Shown here piece after piece: positions 45,216 to 57,210 of a DNA stretch of 64,000 bases. Under the pieces are notes generated by a model. That model saw nothing but the letters and a program-made list of their open reading frames with translations. It searched no databases and had not been told where the DNA came from. Numbering within the stretch: the stretch's first letter is position 1; every line of letters begins with the position of its first letter. The translations under genes and the position numbers were made by a program. The stretch spans positions 406,871 through 470,870 of the forward strand of contig JADQAV010000010.1 in NCBI GenBank assembly GCA_019775845.1, written 5' to 3'. This DNA comes from Myrmaecium sp. VS I D KN 1 (Eukaryota; Ascomycota; Dothideomycetes; Valsariales; Valsariaceae).

Positions 45216-46561
45216 ATGGCATCAACTAGCACAGCGATTCCGGCGGCGCCGTCGAGTACCGGAGGCGGAAATAGTGGCGGAAGCGGACCAACAAGTTCCC
45301 CATTGCTCTTCTTCGTTGCCCTTGGCTTCGGAGTGGTCTTCACAAACCTCTGGTATGCTTGCTCCCTGTCAAAGCAACTGCCTTCTTGTCTCATCGCTCG
45401 TCTAAACTTATCATGATGTACAGGATCATTGTCGGCGTCAAGTACTGCTTTCGCTACAATCAGCGCAATCGCGCTGCTCGGATGGCGATGGAAGGCCAGG
45501 ATCCGATAGATATGGCAGCAATGCCACGGCCTCACCGTCGCAGGAGAGAGAAGAAGTTGATGACAATGGACGAGGTCAACGAACGGTTCCCTGTCTCGAA
45601 GTACAAGGCCTGGAGAGCAGGCCGAGAGCACGAGGGCTTGCCGTCGGCAGGCGGCATCAGCAGTCCTCCCAGCCGGGCAGGAAGTCTCAAAGAAGCGGAG
45701 GGCGTTATCATCTCCACCGAGGAAACAAGAAAGTCCATTGAGACGGCCGAAGGCGATATGACGATATCTCCAATTCCGCCCACCGAAGAACCGTCGACCG
45801 CTTCAAAAGCAGCCCAAGGTCCAGCTAGCGCAGAAAAGCAGGACGAGAAGACGCCCGTGACGCTGGAGCAGGTCGCTACAACCACAAGTACTTTGCCGGA
45901 TATATCCAAGAATAACGGTGCGAGCCTTGAAGCAGAGGATGACGACGATGACCCCATTAACGCGGCGACCCCACCGGAAATGCTTGCCAATCCCGGAGAT
46001 ACATGTGCCATCTGTCTTGACACTTTGGAAGACGACGACGACGTACGAGGCCTCACCTGTGGTCATGCTTTCCATGGAGTGTGTATCGAGCCCTGGTTGA
46101 CTAGTCGCCGAGCTTGCTGTCCACTTTGTAAAGCCGACTATTACGTTCCTAAGCCCCGGCCGGAGGGTGAGCAGGAGCCTGCGGCGACTGGTCGACGTTC
46201 TGCCGGTCCTTTCCGAATGAATATGCCTCAGTCACCGCAAGCTTCGCGTGGTAACCCCTTCTCTCGCGGACGTGCAGTGTGGTTATCAACTTCCCGTTAC
46301 GCAACGCCTACAAGCCCGGAACACAACGAGCTATCAGCACGCTCAGCTGGAAGCCGTGATGTAGCGTCTCTTTCCGACCGAATCTTCGGCATCCCGGCTC
46401 GGCCTGTCCCTCGACACGCTCAGACGCACACTCTACCTTCGTGGCGCAATCGCCTGAATTCGCTGCGTAATGCCGCTCCCTTCAGAAGGAATTCCGCGAA
46501 TGGAACGTCTGGTACTGTTGGGAATCCAACTCCAGCTCAGCTTGAAGCTGGCACTCGGTAG
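45216..46561 (+). CDS. Membrane-anchored RING-H2 E3 ubiquitin ligase
   Basis: 424 residues from exons 45216-45352 and 45424-46561; the 71-nt intron joins TNLW to IIVGVKYC in phase 2. A Ser/Gly/Thr-rich N-terminus is followed by one transmembrane helix (about 29-53) split by the intron. Then come a basic juxtamembrane stretch (RPHRRRREKK), an acidic region, and a RING-H2 finger at about 240-282 (CAICLD, CGHAFH, CIEPWL, CPLC) with all eight ligands in C3H2C3 order. The C-terminal 130 residues are disordered and Ser/Arg-rich. The single TM plus cytosolic RING layout fits endomembrane E3 ligases of the ATL/RNF13 style. Substrate unknown. Confidence 0.9.
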
Positions 46562-48441
46562 TTCTCAAGGAACACCTCACTGCGGCGATCAGCATCGCTC
46601 CTTCTATACGCGCTCCACGATCCTCTTCACGAACATATATACACGCAACATTTCATCACTTTTCGTCTCTGCGGTAGGGGCGCAATTCTTCTCTCATTCT
46701 CTGGAGGTGTTATGGCATATGCCGGTAGTGCCAATTAGCCGGCTGGCGTTCTGGGTGTCATGTTAAGTTCTAGGCTGGACAGTTTCGGGAACGGGCAGTT
46801 GTTATGTTCATGTCAGGTTCATCATCTCTCTTTACCCCTCTTTGCTCTCCTCGGCGGTCGGAGGACGGCAGGGACGCGCAAAGAGCTGTATTTTCACTTG
46901 TTCTTTTTCTTTCATGTATTTACGGAGGCGGTCGACTTCCCTGGGATATGGTATGGGACCTTTTTGGTATCGTTCCGCTCCATCGCGGCACTGATTTTCT
47001 TTTATCTTCTGCTCTCTCTCTTCCTCTCTCTTTCTTACATTGCGTTTCTACGGGAATTTCTTTCTTCACATCCATCCGTCATTCGGAATCTTGTACTGAG
47101 AGACCTGGTAATGGCATACTGGGGAAGGAAAATGATCTTCTGGCTTCAACCTGTTCTCACATCGCGTTATGGCCTCGCGCTTCCTTCTCTGCGACGTTCC
47201 TCCGCTCCATGCTTCGACGTCCTCGTCGGCATCGTGGACAATTCACAACCTGGTTATCTTCCTACACAAACCTCTTGCTTCGCTCAGGCCATCGTCTGCT
47301 CTGACGTGATCCTTCGAAATCCCTCAATCCGCCGCCCACCTTGGGAAGGAACGGACGAACGACACCACACCCCCGCCGCCACCGCCACCAACCGCCTACC
47401 AGCCCACCGCGTCTTTCTTCTTCTCCGCATTCACCTCTCCACCTGCGCCACCACCATTCTCATCATTCTTCGTCTCGTCTCCCGTCGCGAAAATCAGATG
47501 CCTGACTGAATATTCCACTGCTTCTTGCTTGTTTTTCTCGCTTTCTTATCGCAGCCCAGCCCAGTCCACTCCGCTTCCGTTTGGCGATTGCGACGAAGAG
47601 CATCCCTCTTTTTTTAAGCGGAGAAAAGCCTGGCCCCACGTGGACACCTGACATCCCTTCGTGCCGAAAGCGACGGTTGCTGATAACGATTTATCTTATT
47701 TCGTTCCGCTAGTACTTATGTACATATGCTGCCCGCCAAACGATATTACTGACCTTAATCTTGCTTCCTGCGTGTAAACTATCTCAGGGAACTTAGTTAT
47801 ACTGCTCGTAATGAACTGAAGTCAGCTGCGTGGCTGTATGCCAGCCAGGCGAAGGGGGAGGGGGTGCCTCCCACCCTATCCTCCCCGCCATTTATCGGCA
47901 CATTAGCGGGGGTTCCCCCACAATCCCCCGCCTTTTTGACGACCTGTGAACCCCACATTTCGGGATCAAGCAGCGCGTGCATCGTGCATATGTAGGCCGA
48001 GAGAGACTTAAGGGGTTAAATGAGGTTTCTTTTCCTTCTCTTGTCGTTGTTGACTTGCTATATACATAGAATTCCCCTCCGTCTCTTCAGACCGCCGGAA
48101 GGCCGTGCTATGCGAATGCATGGAGCATGTGAACTGATTCAGCGATGGTCTCTGAGGTCCTTATACATCAACTCCCCCCAGAAGTACCATACGTGGGTAC
48201 AAAAATATTGACAGTAGAACAACGCGCAACGCCCAACAATTTTGATGCCCCGTTGCAAAGCAAAAGTGAATTCCCAAGTTCCCTGAAAGAAAGAAGCAAG
48301 CTGAAGTGGAAGCCTGCATTTGTACTTGGGCAAGGAAATATAGGAAATAAGGAGACAAAAGGAGAACCGGCCTGCTGATCGCCATGTTAACGCAAGATTT
48401 GCCCGTGCTCGATGACTTTTCTCAAATCTTTCACCCGCGAC
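46562..48441. other. Long convergent intergenic region
   Basis: 1.9 kb. Extremely T/C-rich sequence between 46,850 and 47,500, probably 3' untranslated and flanking DNA, keeps a 249-codon frame open by composition alone. Short tracts such as GGGGGAGGGGGTG near 47,857 occur. No gene supported. Confidence 0.5.
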
Positions 48442-49946
48442 TTATGCCCACGCACCGACCAACGCCATCAACGCTGCCCCTGCCACCACCGCACCGCATG
48501 CCTCCAACCTCCTCCGCCCCGTCAGCGTCTCGTAACTCTCATCGCTCAGGAAGTCCTCCGCCAGAAGCTCCACCAGCCCGGCAAACAGCAGCAATCCGCT
48601 CGAAATGGCATTCATGGTCCCGACCATCAGCAGACCCGTCTGGCTCGCAGGATCGTACAGGTTGTGGATGAGAAGACCGATGGCCTGGCCCACCGGTGTG
48701 GTGGTGCCGTACGCGAGCGCCATGAGCCACGGCTGCGGTGAGCGGTCCGGGAAGCGGACGGCGGAGATGCGGGACCCGAGCGCGAGGCCCTCGAAGGTTT
48801 GGTGGAAGGAGATGGCGATGAGGAGGACGATGAAGGGAGTGCCGGTGGCGACGGAGAGGGCCATGCCGATGAATACGGAGTGGAATAGAATGCCTGCTTC
48901 GAGGAGGACGCACTGGAGGAGGAGCTTCTTCTGCGCGGCGTGCTCGGAGGCGGAGTTCGCCTCAGAAAGATGGCTGCTGGGGAACCCGGAGGTGCGGTGG
49001 GAGAGGTGGCTCGGTTTGGCGTTCGACGCAGAGCGCAGAAGGACGGAGGAATCCTGGGACACTGGGTCGAGTTCATCAAGCTCGAGGTCCGAATTGTCCT
49101 CCTCATCGGATGCGGCGTCAATGCTGGTTTTGCGGTGTCTCGGGGAATTTTCCGGAAGGGAAGGGGAACGCCCAGCCATAAGATTATCTGTCGATCCATC
49201 CATATCCTCAAGCATAATGTGCGGTGGCTGACTTTGCGACCCTTCCCGATGCTCGCGGAAGCCCCTGAAACTGTTACTTCGGACATGACCTTTGGGTCTC
49301 CCTGTGCCATTCGGTAATGCGCCCCCGTTCGCTCCTAATGTATCGTAGTCACTGCCATGGACGTGCCCTGCGCCTTTGGCCGCAAAGAACATCTCAATCC
49401 CCACCACCACCAGTACGGCCATCATAGCTATCAGCCCCGGCATGGCCGGGTATCCTTCGTTCCAGAACGAGGGAAGACATGGGTCCGTGAGAGATGTGAA
49501 TGCGGTCGGGAGCAGGTGTACGAAGGCCGTCGCAATCAGCACGCCGGTGCCGAAGTGTCGGGAAAGGAAGAGGAAGTGATGGGGTACAGGAAGCCCTGGA
49601 AAATGGCGGACTATGACCGGGAAGCCACATGCTACGGACAAGTCAGTAACAACTTCCTATGACAAAACCTATCCGGTCGCAAGCGTACCGAGTGTACTCA
49701 AGACAAGTATGATGACCAGAGCCGCAACATGAAGAGGTGTATTGTAGGATTCTCTGGCACCCTTCGTTCCGCAAGTTGGCGGCTCCGCTCTCCTGGCCAG
49801 TTCCGCTTTCAAAAAAGCTGTGGGTATGTCGGACCATTGCGATCCAATTCCTAGGGGGGCGTGAGCTGAGTGTAACTGGCCGCAGCTGGCGGAACGGCGA
49901 GCGGAGGCTTACCTTGGGGAGGCGACCAGCCGTCATGGGCCGTCAT
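48442..49946 (-). CDS. ZIP-family zinc transporter
   Basis: 461 residues from exons 49946-49913, 49850-49689 and 49631-48442 (introns 62 and 57 nt), giving MTAHDGWSPPQGIGSQW and then LVIILVLSTL-ACGFPVIVRH. Eight membrane segments are arranged as three plus five around a long Ser/Asp/His-containing cytosolic loop (about 160-300). The metal-binding helices are visible as HSVFIGMALSVA (TM4) and HQTFEGLALGSRI (TM5). An extracellular-side N-terminal Cys pair (TCGTKGARES with later ACGF) may be structural. It resembles fungal plasma-membrane Zn2+ importers (Zrt1/Zrt2 type) that bring zinc into the cytosol under deficiency. A Zap1-type site could not be recognised upstream. Start: first ATG with a good context; a second ATG 10 nt downstream is in another frame. 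Confidence 0.93.
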
Positions 49947-50981
49947 GATCCCTCCTCAAGTGAAGACGGAAGACAGGGGAACGGAATATATGAGGCGCAC
50001 AGAGGAGAGACAGTCACGACCATCCTCACTGGCGGTACAAGGTACAAGAAAAGTGCCGCGTGGACTCCAGGGGGAATAAGGTTGGGGAAGGGTGTCAAGA
50101 TCTTTGTGGAGTTAAGGACACCGTCTCCGGGGCTGGACACGGAGGTTCTCACCGGGTAAGACGCTTGTGCGCTATGGCCTAGCAGACCAACGTCTCAGCG
50201 ACAGTTTCAACGGCATGGCACAGACACTACATCACCGCCATATACAAGTACAAAGACCGCACAACCCCCATGGCTACCGATCAGCCTTTCTCAACATACT
50301 CGCGGCCAGGTTCATATTGCTGCTGTTAGCTAGCACACCGCTTCCGCTGCTAGTGACCTCTAAAGATAGACGCAGAGCGCGTGCGCAGAGCGGATTCCCC
50401 AGGGATTGACTAAGCACTCTATCGAAGCCTCAATGCTTCATTCGCTGCCAATCTCACCGAGTAGCTTCTTTGGGGTTACAGAGCCTGCCTGTCGGGTCGC
50501 CGTCTCACATGCGTCGGTAGGCTATAGCCCTGTACCTAAGGTCACCGCTGCTGACACCGGGCTCTTCATTCAGCCAGTAATGGCTCCTACGTCAACTCTA
50601 GACACTGTCCCCTATCTGTGTATAAAACAATGAATTCTAGAGCCGTCTTGATCTGAATTTTGCGGCGGAATCTGCCTTTTCTGCAACTCACGCCGGAACT
50701 TGCATGCAATTGGCGGCCAGACTTTTCGAATCCTTGTGGAAATCAGTTTTACTAATCCCGGAAAAGAATATGATAATTCCAATGAGGCTCGCCCCCCTCA
50801 TCCGGTGCGGCCGTGGGCTGTAGCCTCCGCTATCTGCGCCACCTTGGAAGGACTCGAAGATGGTTTCATCCGGAGCAGCAGGCCATCCTAACAAAAGCGA
50901 CCACGTCCTTCATTAGAGCCTTGCTCCAAGGCCAGGTAGCCTTGTGTTCCATTCTGCATACTAGCAATCTCGTCCAGACTC
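49947..50981. promoter_or_regulatory. Divergent intergenic region, ZIP transporter / TF-like gene
   Basis: About 1 kb. A TATAAAAC at 50621-50628 lies about 355 bp before the TF-like ATG. No other element recognised. Confidence 0.35.
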
Positions 50982-52875
50982 ATGGAGTTCCAGAGCGACC
51001 ATAGCACCAACTCTCCGGCAGAGACCTCAAGATCCAATCCTCGGACACCTCCGGGGGCACCGGCTCCGCAGACATTCCTTTTTGTGGATGCCTCAGCCAA
51101 GGAATCCCGACCCTATAAAGGTCGACGAAATGTTCGATCTTTTGTCATGCAAAGAGTGCGGAGAGAAAGACCGTGGTCTACAAGTAAACAATGCCGAAGG
51201 CAGCGCAAGGGGGACGCAGGAGTCGCAGAGGGCAACTCCACCCCCCTCGAGGACCTCGAGAGTCCGGTTAGAGTTTCGCCATTTTCCGATTTCCGGGACG
51301 AGACGCACTTGGTACTGGAAAGACGCTCGAAGTGCACAATATGCAAGCGATCAAGTGTCTCCGGCAGTCAGCTTTGTACCACGTGTACGGCTTCTTTCCC
51401 TCCGGCTTGGAATTCATGGCAAAACCCATCTGAAGGAGCATTCGATCCGTTCAACACGTTTCCGGTGGTAATTGACCAACAGACGGCCGCGCTGATAGAC
51501 CATTGTAAGTTCAGTCTATAAAGAAGCATCTGAAATGAAAAACATCTATGCGTACTGGGCATCAATCGCATTTCATCTCGCGTTCGTCGACATGCAGAAG
51601 CTCCAGATCCTTGTGCGTCTGCTACAAAGCTAACGGGAATTCTGTAGATCTGTCAGTAATGTCCCCAGCAACAATACCAATGGACGTGCGAAATCAGTCA
51701 ACTCTACTGAAAACTGACTGGTTCTCCACTGCCCTGACAAGCAGTGCGTTCATGCACAGCCTCCTGTGTGCGGCAGCAGTGCATTCCTATATCCTCGGAA
51801 AGGGCTCTTACTGTCGTATAGAATACCACAAAGCACAGGCCGTTTCACAGATAAATGCAACTTTATCTGATCTTGGCCAGGGACTGTCCGATGCGAGCAT
51901 CGGAGCGGTGTTCAATCTATTGTGCGTCGAGGAGAGCATGTTACTGCCCATGTTTCGAGAACAGTCAAGGAGGAACACAGAAGGTCCAAATCAACGTATG
52001 ATACATTTGGATGGTCTCAAGCGCATGATAGAACTCAGAGGAGGGCTCTCCTCTCTAAGTACTAATAGATGCCTTCAAGCGTTCATTCTCTGGTCGGTAC
52101 CCTGTTTCCAAGAACGCCGTCATTGCTTACTGATCAAGTCTACAGGCATAGCACGGCACACTCGATTGCATCTTTTTACCCGCCATACCTTTCCCCGCCA
52201 GTGCCGCGCGTATTATGCAAGGCTTCTCCCGGCTTCGTTAGACCACTGGGACGAATGACAGAATCATGCCGGAGACTTGGCATTAGCGCATCGCTGTCAG
52301 ATATAGTTGCCGACGTGGACCTTTTCACGACTCAGGTAGAGGAGTATTTCCGCAATGATACGAGCACGCGAGATCCGATAGACCTGCAGAACCAAGCCTC
52401 CGCTCTCGAAGCAGCCTTGATACATTGGCTGAACAGCGAAGCTCCTGGCGAGCGCAGCTACCTCGACGAAGCACTTTGTGTTGCCTTGGTCGCATTCCTA
52501 GTGCTTAATGTCGAGTCGCCAGACCAGAGCTTTGAACCTTTGCATTTCACTGCCACGAAGCGCCTCCAGAACGCCCTAAGCCGCACCTCGTGGGCCCAAT
52601 GGCGGGCTTGCCCAGACGTCCAGTTATGGGTGGTCACCATAGGTGCAATCGGCGCTCGGGGCTCTGCGGAAGGAAATTGGTTCATTTCTGAAGCATCCAA
52701 GGCATGCATCGACTGCGGTGTGGACTCTCTGGAGAGCTATATCGGTCGTCTGCAGAAGTTACTATGGGTGGATCAGCGACTGGGCAGATCTCTGCGAAGG
52801 ACATGGGCGGACGTTTGGGCAGCGAGGTTCGAAGACTCCGACTCGAGCTCGTCAAGTGTATATACTTATGCATAG
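50982..52875 (+). CDS. Fungal-specific transcription-factor-like protein without Zn2Cys6
   Basis: 565 residues from exons 50982-51504, 51648-52092 and 52146-52875. The 143-nt intron has an AGCTAAC branch and restores ALIDHYLSVMSP. The 53-nt intron restores CLQAFILW-HSTAHSIASF. The N-terminus has the FVDASAKESRPYKGRRNVRS and FVMQ block seen in a large ascomycete family of TF-like proteins, with a CTIC...CTTC cysteine quartet (about 117-133) but no Zn2Cys6 cluster. The rest is the helical fungal TF homology region. Probably nuclear, target unknown. The stop at 52873 is preceded by a poly-Ser coding stretch. A weak donor at 52858 and acceptor at 52890 could add about 60 residues. Base composition is less GC-rich than the housekeeping genes. 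Confidence 0.75.
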
Positions 52876-54078
52876 GTTTCTCTTTCACAGATGCGAAGAA
52901 CTTGAGCCAGCGCCCCCTGCCTGTCCTCAGCTCATGGAGAGAAGACTATTTCATACAACATCGCCCTATGTTAAGCCAAACATCACTGGTCCCCATAACA
53001 CCATCTGCTCCAGATGCGGCGATGCTTCCGGCAACGATACAGACCCAGAAGGTCAACCCGCTATGTCATGGCAACCCCTGATATATGACACGGATCCACA
53101 ATGGGAGACGCAGCCGAAGGACGTCTCATCCCTTGGGCAATATATATATCCTACAGGAAATAGCAGCCAGCTTCCCGACATGTCCGAATGTTGGCCCAAC
53201 AAGCCTTTCCATTTCCCTCTTCATGTCCCTGTTCATGCCGTGCACCCAAACAGGTCAGCTCTGTCCGCGGCCAGCAGCATAGATACAACAAGCACGACGC
53301 CGTCCGTCCACCTTTGTCCCGCATGTCTAGCCACCTCGCCCGGTCACAATGTCTGGCCCGGCCATAACATATGGACGCCGGATGTGTACCAAGAGTATGG
53401 ATGACGATTGCCCACCTATGCAGGCTTGGAAATGGACGCGACCGCATCTCCGGAGAAGGAGCGAAAGAAGAGACTTAGACGGGTCGAGAGACCTTATCAT
53501 GATCTTGCCCCGCGAGAAAGAGGGTAAAAAAAGAAGCATATCCGTAGATCTAAGAGTGCTCCCGGACAAAAACAAGAACATACAGCAGCAGGGATTCGCT
53601 AATGGTCACCCACTTAACTACTAATCTGCCGGTAGGTTGCTTAACTTTGGAAGAGCGGACGGGGTTCCGTGTTCTCAACCTCCTATGGCCGTATGTGCTA
53701 GGTCCACTGATCCTGGGAGTAGATATAGTGACATGTCTCTGCACGTTGCATGCAACATCGTTACAGTTCCTCGCTTGGGAGACGAGTCCACGGTCTTCAT
53801 CACGCGTTTCACGACCAGGAGGGAGGGATGGACGAAGAGCACGCTCTCCTGAGCAAACAGAGTTGATGTGCCCGACGGCAAGAGATGGGAGCAGGAAGAG
53901 GTAGTAAACATATGGTATGTCAATCACAAGATGACAAATCGTGCCGAATCCGATTCGACAGCAAAGAATGGTACGAAAAAGAAATGTGGAATCATAAATT
54001 GCAACTGCCCCAAGACCACTCCAGGAGTCATGAACACCATGCTATCGTCTTTCCTCGGACCCATATCCCTCCAACTCG
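52876..54078. other. Convergent intergenic region
   Basis: 1.2 kb. An open frame to 53,404 (following a CTTTCACAG at 52882-52890) has protein-like composition and might be a further 3' exon of the TF-like gene, but phase and donor do not fit. Otherwise nothing recognised. Confidence 0.4.
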
Positions 54079-56025
54079 TCAAGTACTCTCCCAAACCAAC
54101 GTCATCAACTGACCAAACTGACCCAGCTCCCCTTGCTCCCCTTCCGCGGCCGTGAAGATCTTCTTCGGGATCTCCCACTCCGTCACCGGCGTCTTCTTCA
54201 GGGCCCTTGCGAGCTCATTCTCGATGAGCTATGAATAGACGGTATCGTCAGTGAGGTGATTCAAAGACCATGCAAAGGGAAGGACAAGACGTCAATATGA
54301 AAAATGCAGTATCAGAGGTGCAACAGAGTTGCGAATTGTCGTGTAATCAAGCACGGGGTCTTAAGCCGCTCATAAACACGGACCAATGTTCTCTCATCAT
54401 TTGTGCAGAGGGTGGAAGGCGAGGAAAATAAGAGGGAAGGAGATATGATGGCTGGGGAGGATGTGCAAATGGAAAGGAGAGAAAGAAAGGGACGCAAAAC
54501 ATACCGAACCATAACTGTGATCTAGGAAATCCTCGAGGTTATAACTCCGCTTGGTGAACTGCTCGCTGATGATCTTCGCCAGCGTCGCGACATTGGGATG
54601 GTAATGGCTCTGCAATGTCTCGATCTCCCAGATACTACTCTCAAGGGCGTTTGCGATCATTGGGTCCTGCTCTTCCATGTCGAAAGGATCGTCCATGCCC
54701 TCGGCCTCGAGCTCGGCGCGCTCGTCCGGATCTCGGATCTCCCGGTGCATCATGAAGGTGCAGGTTGGGTGGCGCTTGAACATGTTGTAAATCCAGGGGA
54801 CCACAACGACAATGCCGGCGGGAGGGGCGTGGAGAGAAAGACGCGCGAGGCGTTTGATGAAGCTAGCGACCAGCGCAGCGGGAAGGTGGGTGGATGCCAT
54901 GAAGATGTCGAGGAGGCGGAAGAAGCGGGAGCGGTGCTTGGAATGGAGGAGATTAGCGTCGAGGAGGGTGTAGAGTTTCTGGTAGAAGGAGGGGTAATCG
55001 AGGTTCTTTTCTTGAATGAGGTAGAAGAGGCCGGAGAGAGCGAGAAGGGAGGTGGCTCCGCCCACGTTGTAGGAGTCGGTGAGGAAATCCATGAGGAGTT
55101 CAGGTTTGCTAAACCAAGGAGCAATGCGGTCTGACATGAGACGAAGAACGATTTTTCGCTGCTCCTTCTTGAGACCGGATCGTAGGACTGCTAGCCATGC
55201 GGCTTGTGCCTGCTTTTTGTGAGCCGTCAGAGAGAAGAGCTGATGCTTCTTGTCCGTAGGCTTCACTGTGTAAAAGTCCTCGAGTTCCTCCTTCGACTGC
55301 GGTACATTTTCAACCTTCGTGAGCAGGGCAATGGCGTTGTCCAGGAAAGTCGGCAGCTTGTCCTTAGGAGCCTCGGTCAAGCAAGCTGCAGTGAGCTGGA
55401 ACGTGTAGAACCGAACATCGTCATACTCCTCGACGTACTTCTCCATCAGCTCCTCGATAGCAGGTGCAGAATGAGGGGAAGCAAGCAAAGCGTGCATCAG
55501 CTTCGCGAACACTCCCTTTTTCCACACATCTTCTCGAGGAGTCTTGAATTGGCCCGCCTCTTCCTTCAACAGCCGCATGCAGAGAGTGAGGACTGTGCTC
55601 TGGAGAACACTGTTGTCGCTCTCAAAGCACTTGACAGCGAGATCAATGTATTCGTTGTACCGCTCCTTCAGCCATTGTATGATGATCACTTCGGACTCCG
55701 GTGTGTCCTTGTGCTGTAGCATAGCGCTGGAAGCGAGCAGCCGGCAGAAGACTCTGCACAGCGCAACCGCTGTGAGAACGTACCCTTCGCTGCCTTCCTC
55801 CTCCCCCTTCAGCTTCGCAATGAGCGTAGCAATGTTGTTGTAATACCGGCGCGACTCTAGGATCTGGCTTTCCAGCAGCAGAATATCGTCTTGCGGCTCT
55901 TCATCTTGCGTTTTCTTGGACTTCTTGACCTTGTCTTTCGACTTTGTCCGTGCCAATCCCTCGGCGTCCTTGCCCTCCCTCTTCCTCTTCTTGCCTGCGG
56001 TGTCAGGAGCAGCCATCAAGGGCAT
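54079..56025 (-). CDS. noc4: NOC4, nucleolar complex protein for 40S ribosome assembly
   Basis: 556 residues from exons 56025-54505 and 54228-54079. The intron is long for this window (276 nt) and joins DHSYGS to LIENELARALKK in phase 0. A Lys/Arg/Asp-rich N-terminus (GKKRKREGK) acts as a likely nuclear/nucleolar signal. Alpha-helical repeats follow, then the CBF/Mak21 domain (about 310-500) with VVVPWIYNMFKRHPTCTFMM and DPFDMEEQDP, the signature of the Noc4/Utp19 family. The tail PVTEWEIPKKIF is typical. With Nop14, Noc4 supports pre-40S maturation. Start choice: ATG at 56025 has an A at -3; an in-frame ATG at 56070 would add 15 residues. It diverges from ATP4 over about 210 bp. Confidence 0.92.
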
Positions 56026-56235
56026 GGTTGTGATAATTGTTTTGGTGTGGTCGGCGCATGGCCGGTTCATCTCTTGATCGCCAGAAAAAAGTTCCTAAAG
56101 ACCCCTTCACTCCGGCTGACATAATCCACCTGCGCCAAGCTTTTCGTCAATTCGAAGAAGCGTGCCCGAACCTCCAGCTTCAGGAACCTCCACGGAAAGT
56201 AGATCCTCAACCATCTCCGCTCCTCATCCGCAGCC
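56026..56235. promoter_or_regulatory. Compact divergent promoter, noc4 / ATP4
   Basis: Only about 210 bp separates the two start codons (about 165 bp if noc4 starts at 56070), so the promoter and both 5' leaders must overlap or be very short. No TATA box seen. Confidence 0.5.
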
Positions 56236-57210
56236 ATGGCCTCACGTATCGCAAAGAGCGCCTTCGGTCAGTCCTCGTCGAGCACGACTTTCTCCAGACC
56301 GATTGATCCGATAGCTAACCCGCAGCAGGCGCCGCCCGTCTCCGCCCTACCCTCCCCGTCCGGGCCCTCCCCTCCATCTCCAGCACCGTCACGGCCCGTC
56401 ACCAATCGTCCAACGTGCCCGCGGAGGACCCCAAGAAGAAGGCTCTGTCCATCATTGACTCCCTGCCCGGCAACAGCCTCGCCTCCAAGGCCGCCATCCT
56501 CTCCGCCGGTGCCGGTGTTTCCATCGCCGCCATCAGCAACGAGCTCTACGTCGTCAACGAGGAATCTGTCGTCGCCTTCTGCCTGCTCAGCGTCTTCTTC
56601 GCCGTCGGCAAGTTCGGTGGCCCCGCCTACCGCAAGTGGGCCGAGGGTCAGAGCAACAAGATCCGGAGCATTCTGCAATCCGCCCGGGAGGACCACACCT
56701 CGGCCGTCAAGCAGCGCATCTCCAGCGTGAACGACCTCGGCAGCGTCGTCGACATCACCAAGACCCTCTTCGAGGTTTCCAAGGTACGAGAAACGGATGG
56801 CAGTGGTTGATGGGAAAGAGTTTGGACGACGATGCCCCTCCTTCCCTGTTCCGTCCGTCCGGATGACTGAGATATATTTCTCTCCCCAATTATAGGAAAC
56901 CGCCAAGCTCGAGGCCCAGGCCTACGAGCTCGAGCAGAGGACCGCTCTGGCGGCCGAGGCCAAGTCCGTGCTGGACTCCTGGGTCCGCTACGAGGGCCAG
57001 GTCAAGCAGAGGCAGCAGCGCGAGCTCGCCGAGAGCATCATCTCCAAGATCGACAAGCAGCTCCAGGACCCAAAGGTCCTCAAGCAGATCCTCGACCAGA
57101 GCGTTGCGGATGTGGAGAGTATGTTATATCCATCAGGCCCTGCGCAAGGGGTCTCGCATTGGCGTTACCAGAGCTGACCAAAATGTGCAGGGATCGTTTC
57201 CGCCAAGTAG
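56236..57210 (+). CDS. atp4: ATP4, mitochondrial F1Fo-ATP synthase subunit 4 (b)
   Basis: 242 residues from exons 56236-56266, 56329-56783, 56896-57118 and 57191-57210 (introns 62, 112 and 72 nt). The first 31-nt exon encodes MASRIAKSAF and splices to GAARLRPTLPVRALPSISST, together a matrix presequence rich in Arg and Ser. Two close hydrophobic segments (about 65-112, AAILSAGAGVSIAAISNELY and VAFCLLSVFFAVGKFGG) anchor the protein in the inner membrane. A long charged coiled-coil (about 115-236, including KETAKLEAQAYELEQRTALA) forms the peripheral stalk. The last exon encodes only RIVSAK. Length matches the family (about 240). Peripheral stalk subunit b links F1 to Fo during ATP synthesis. Confidence 0.95.

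Noticed and set aside
46760-47509. 249-codon frame downstream of the RING-H2 gene
   Set aside because: Kept open by T/C-rich 3' sequence; no motif, unlikely composition and no splice partners.
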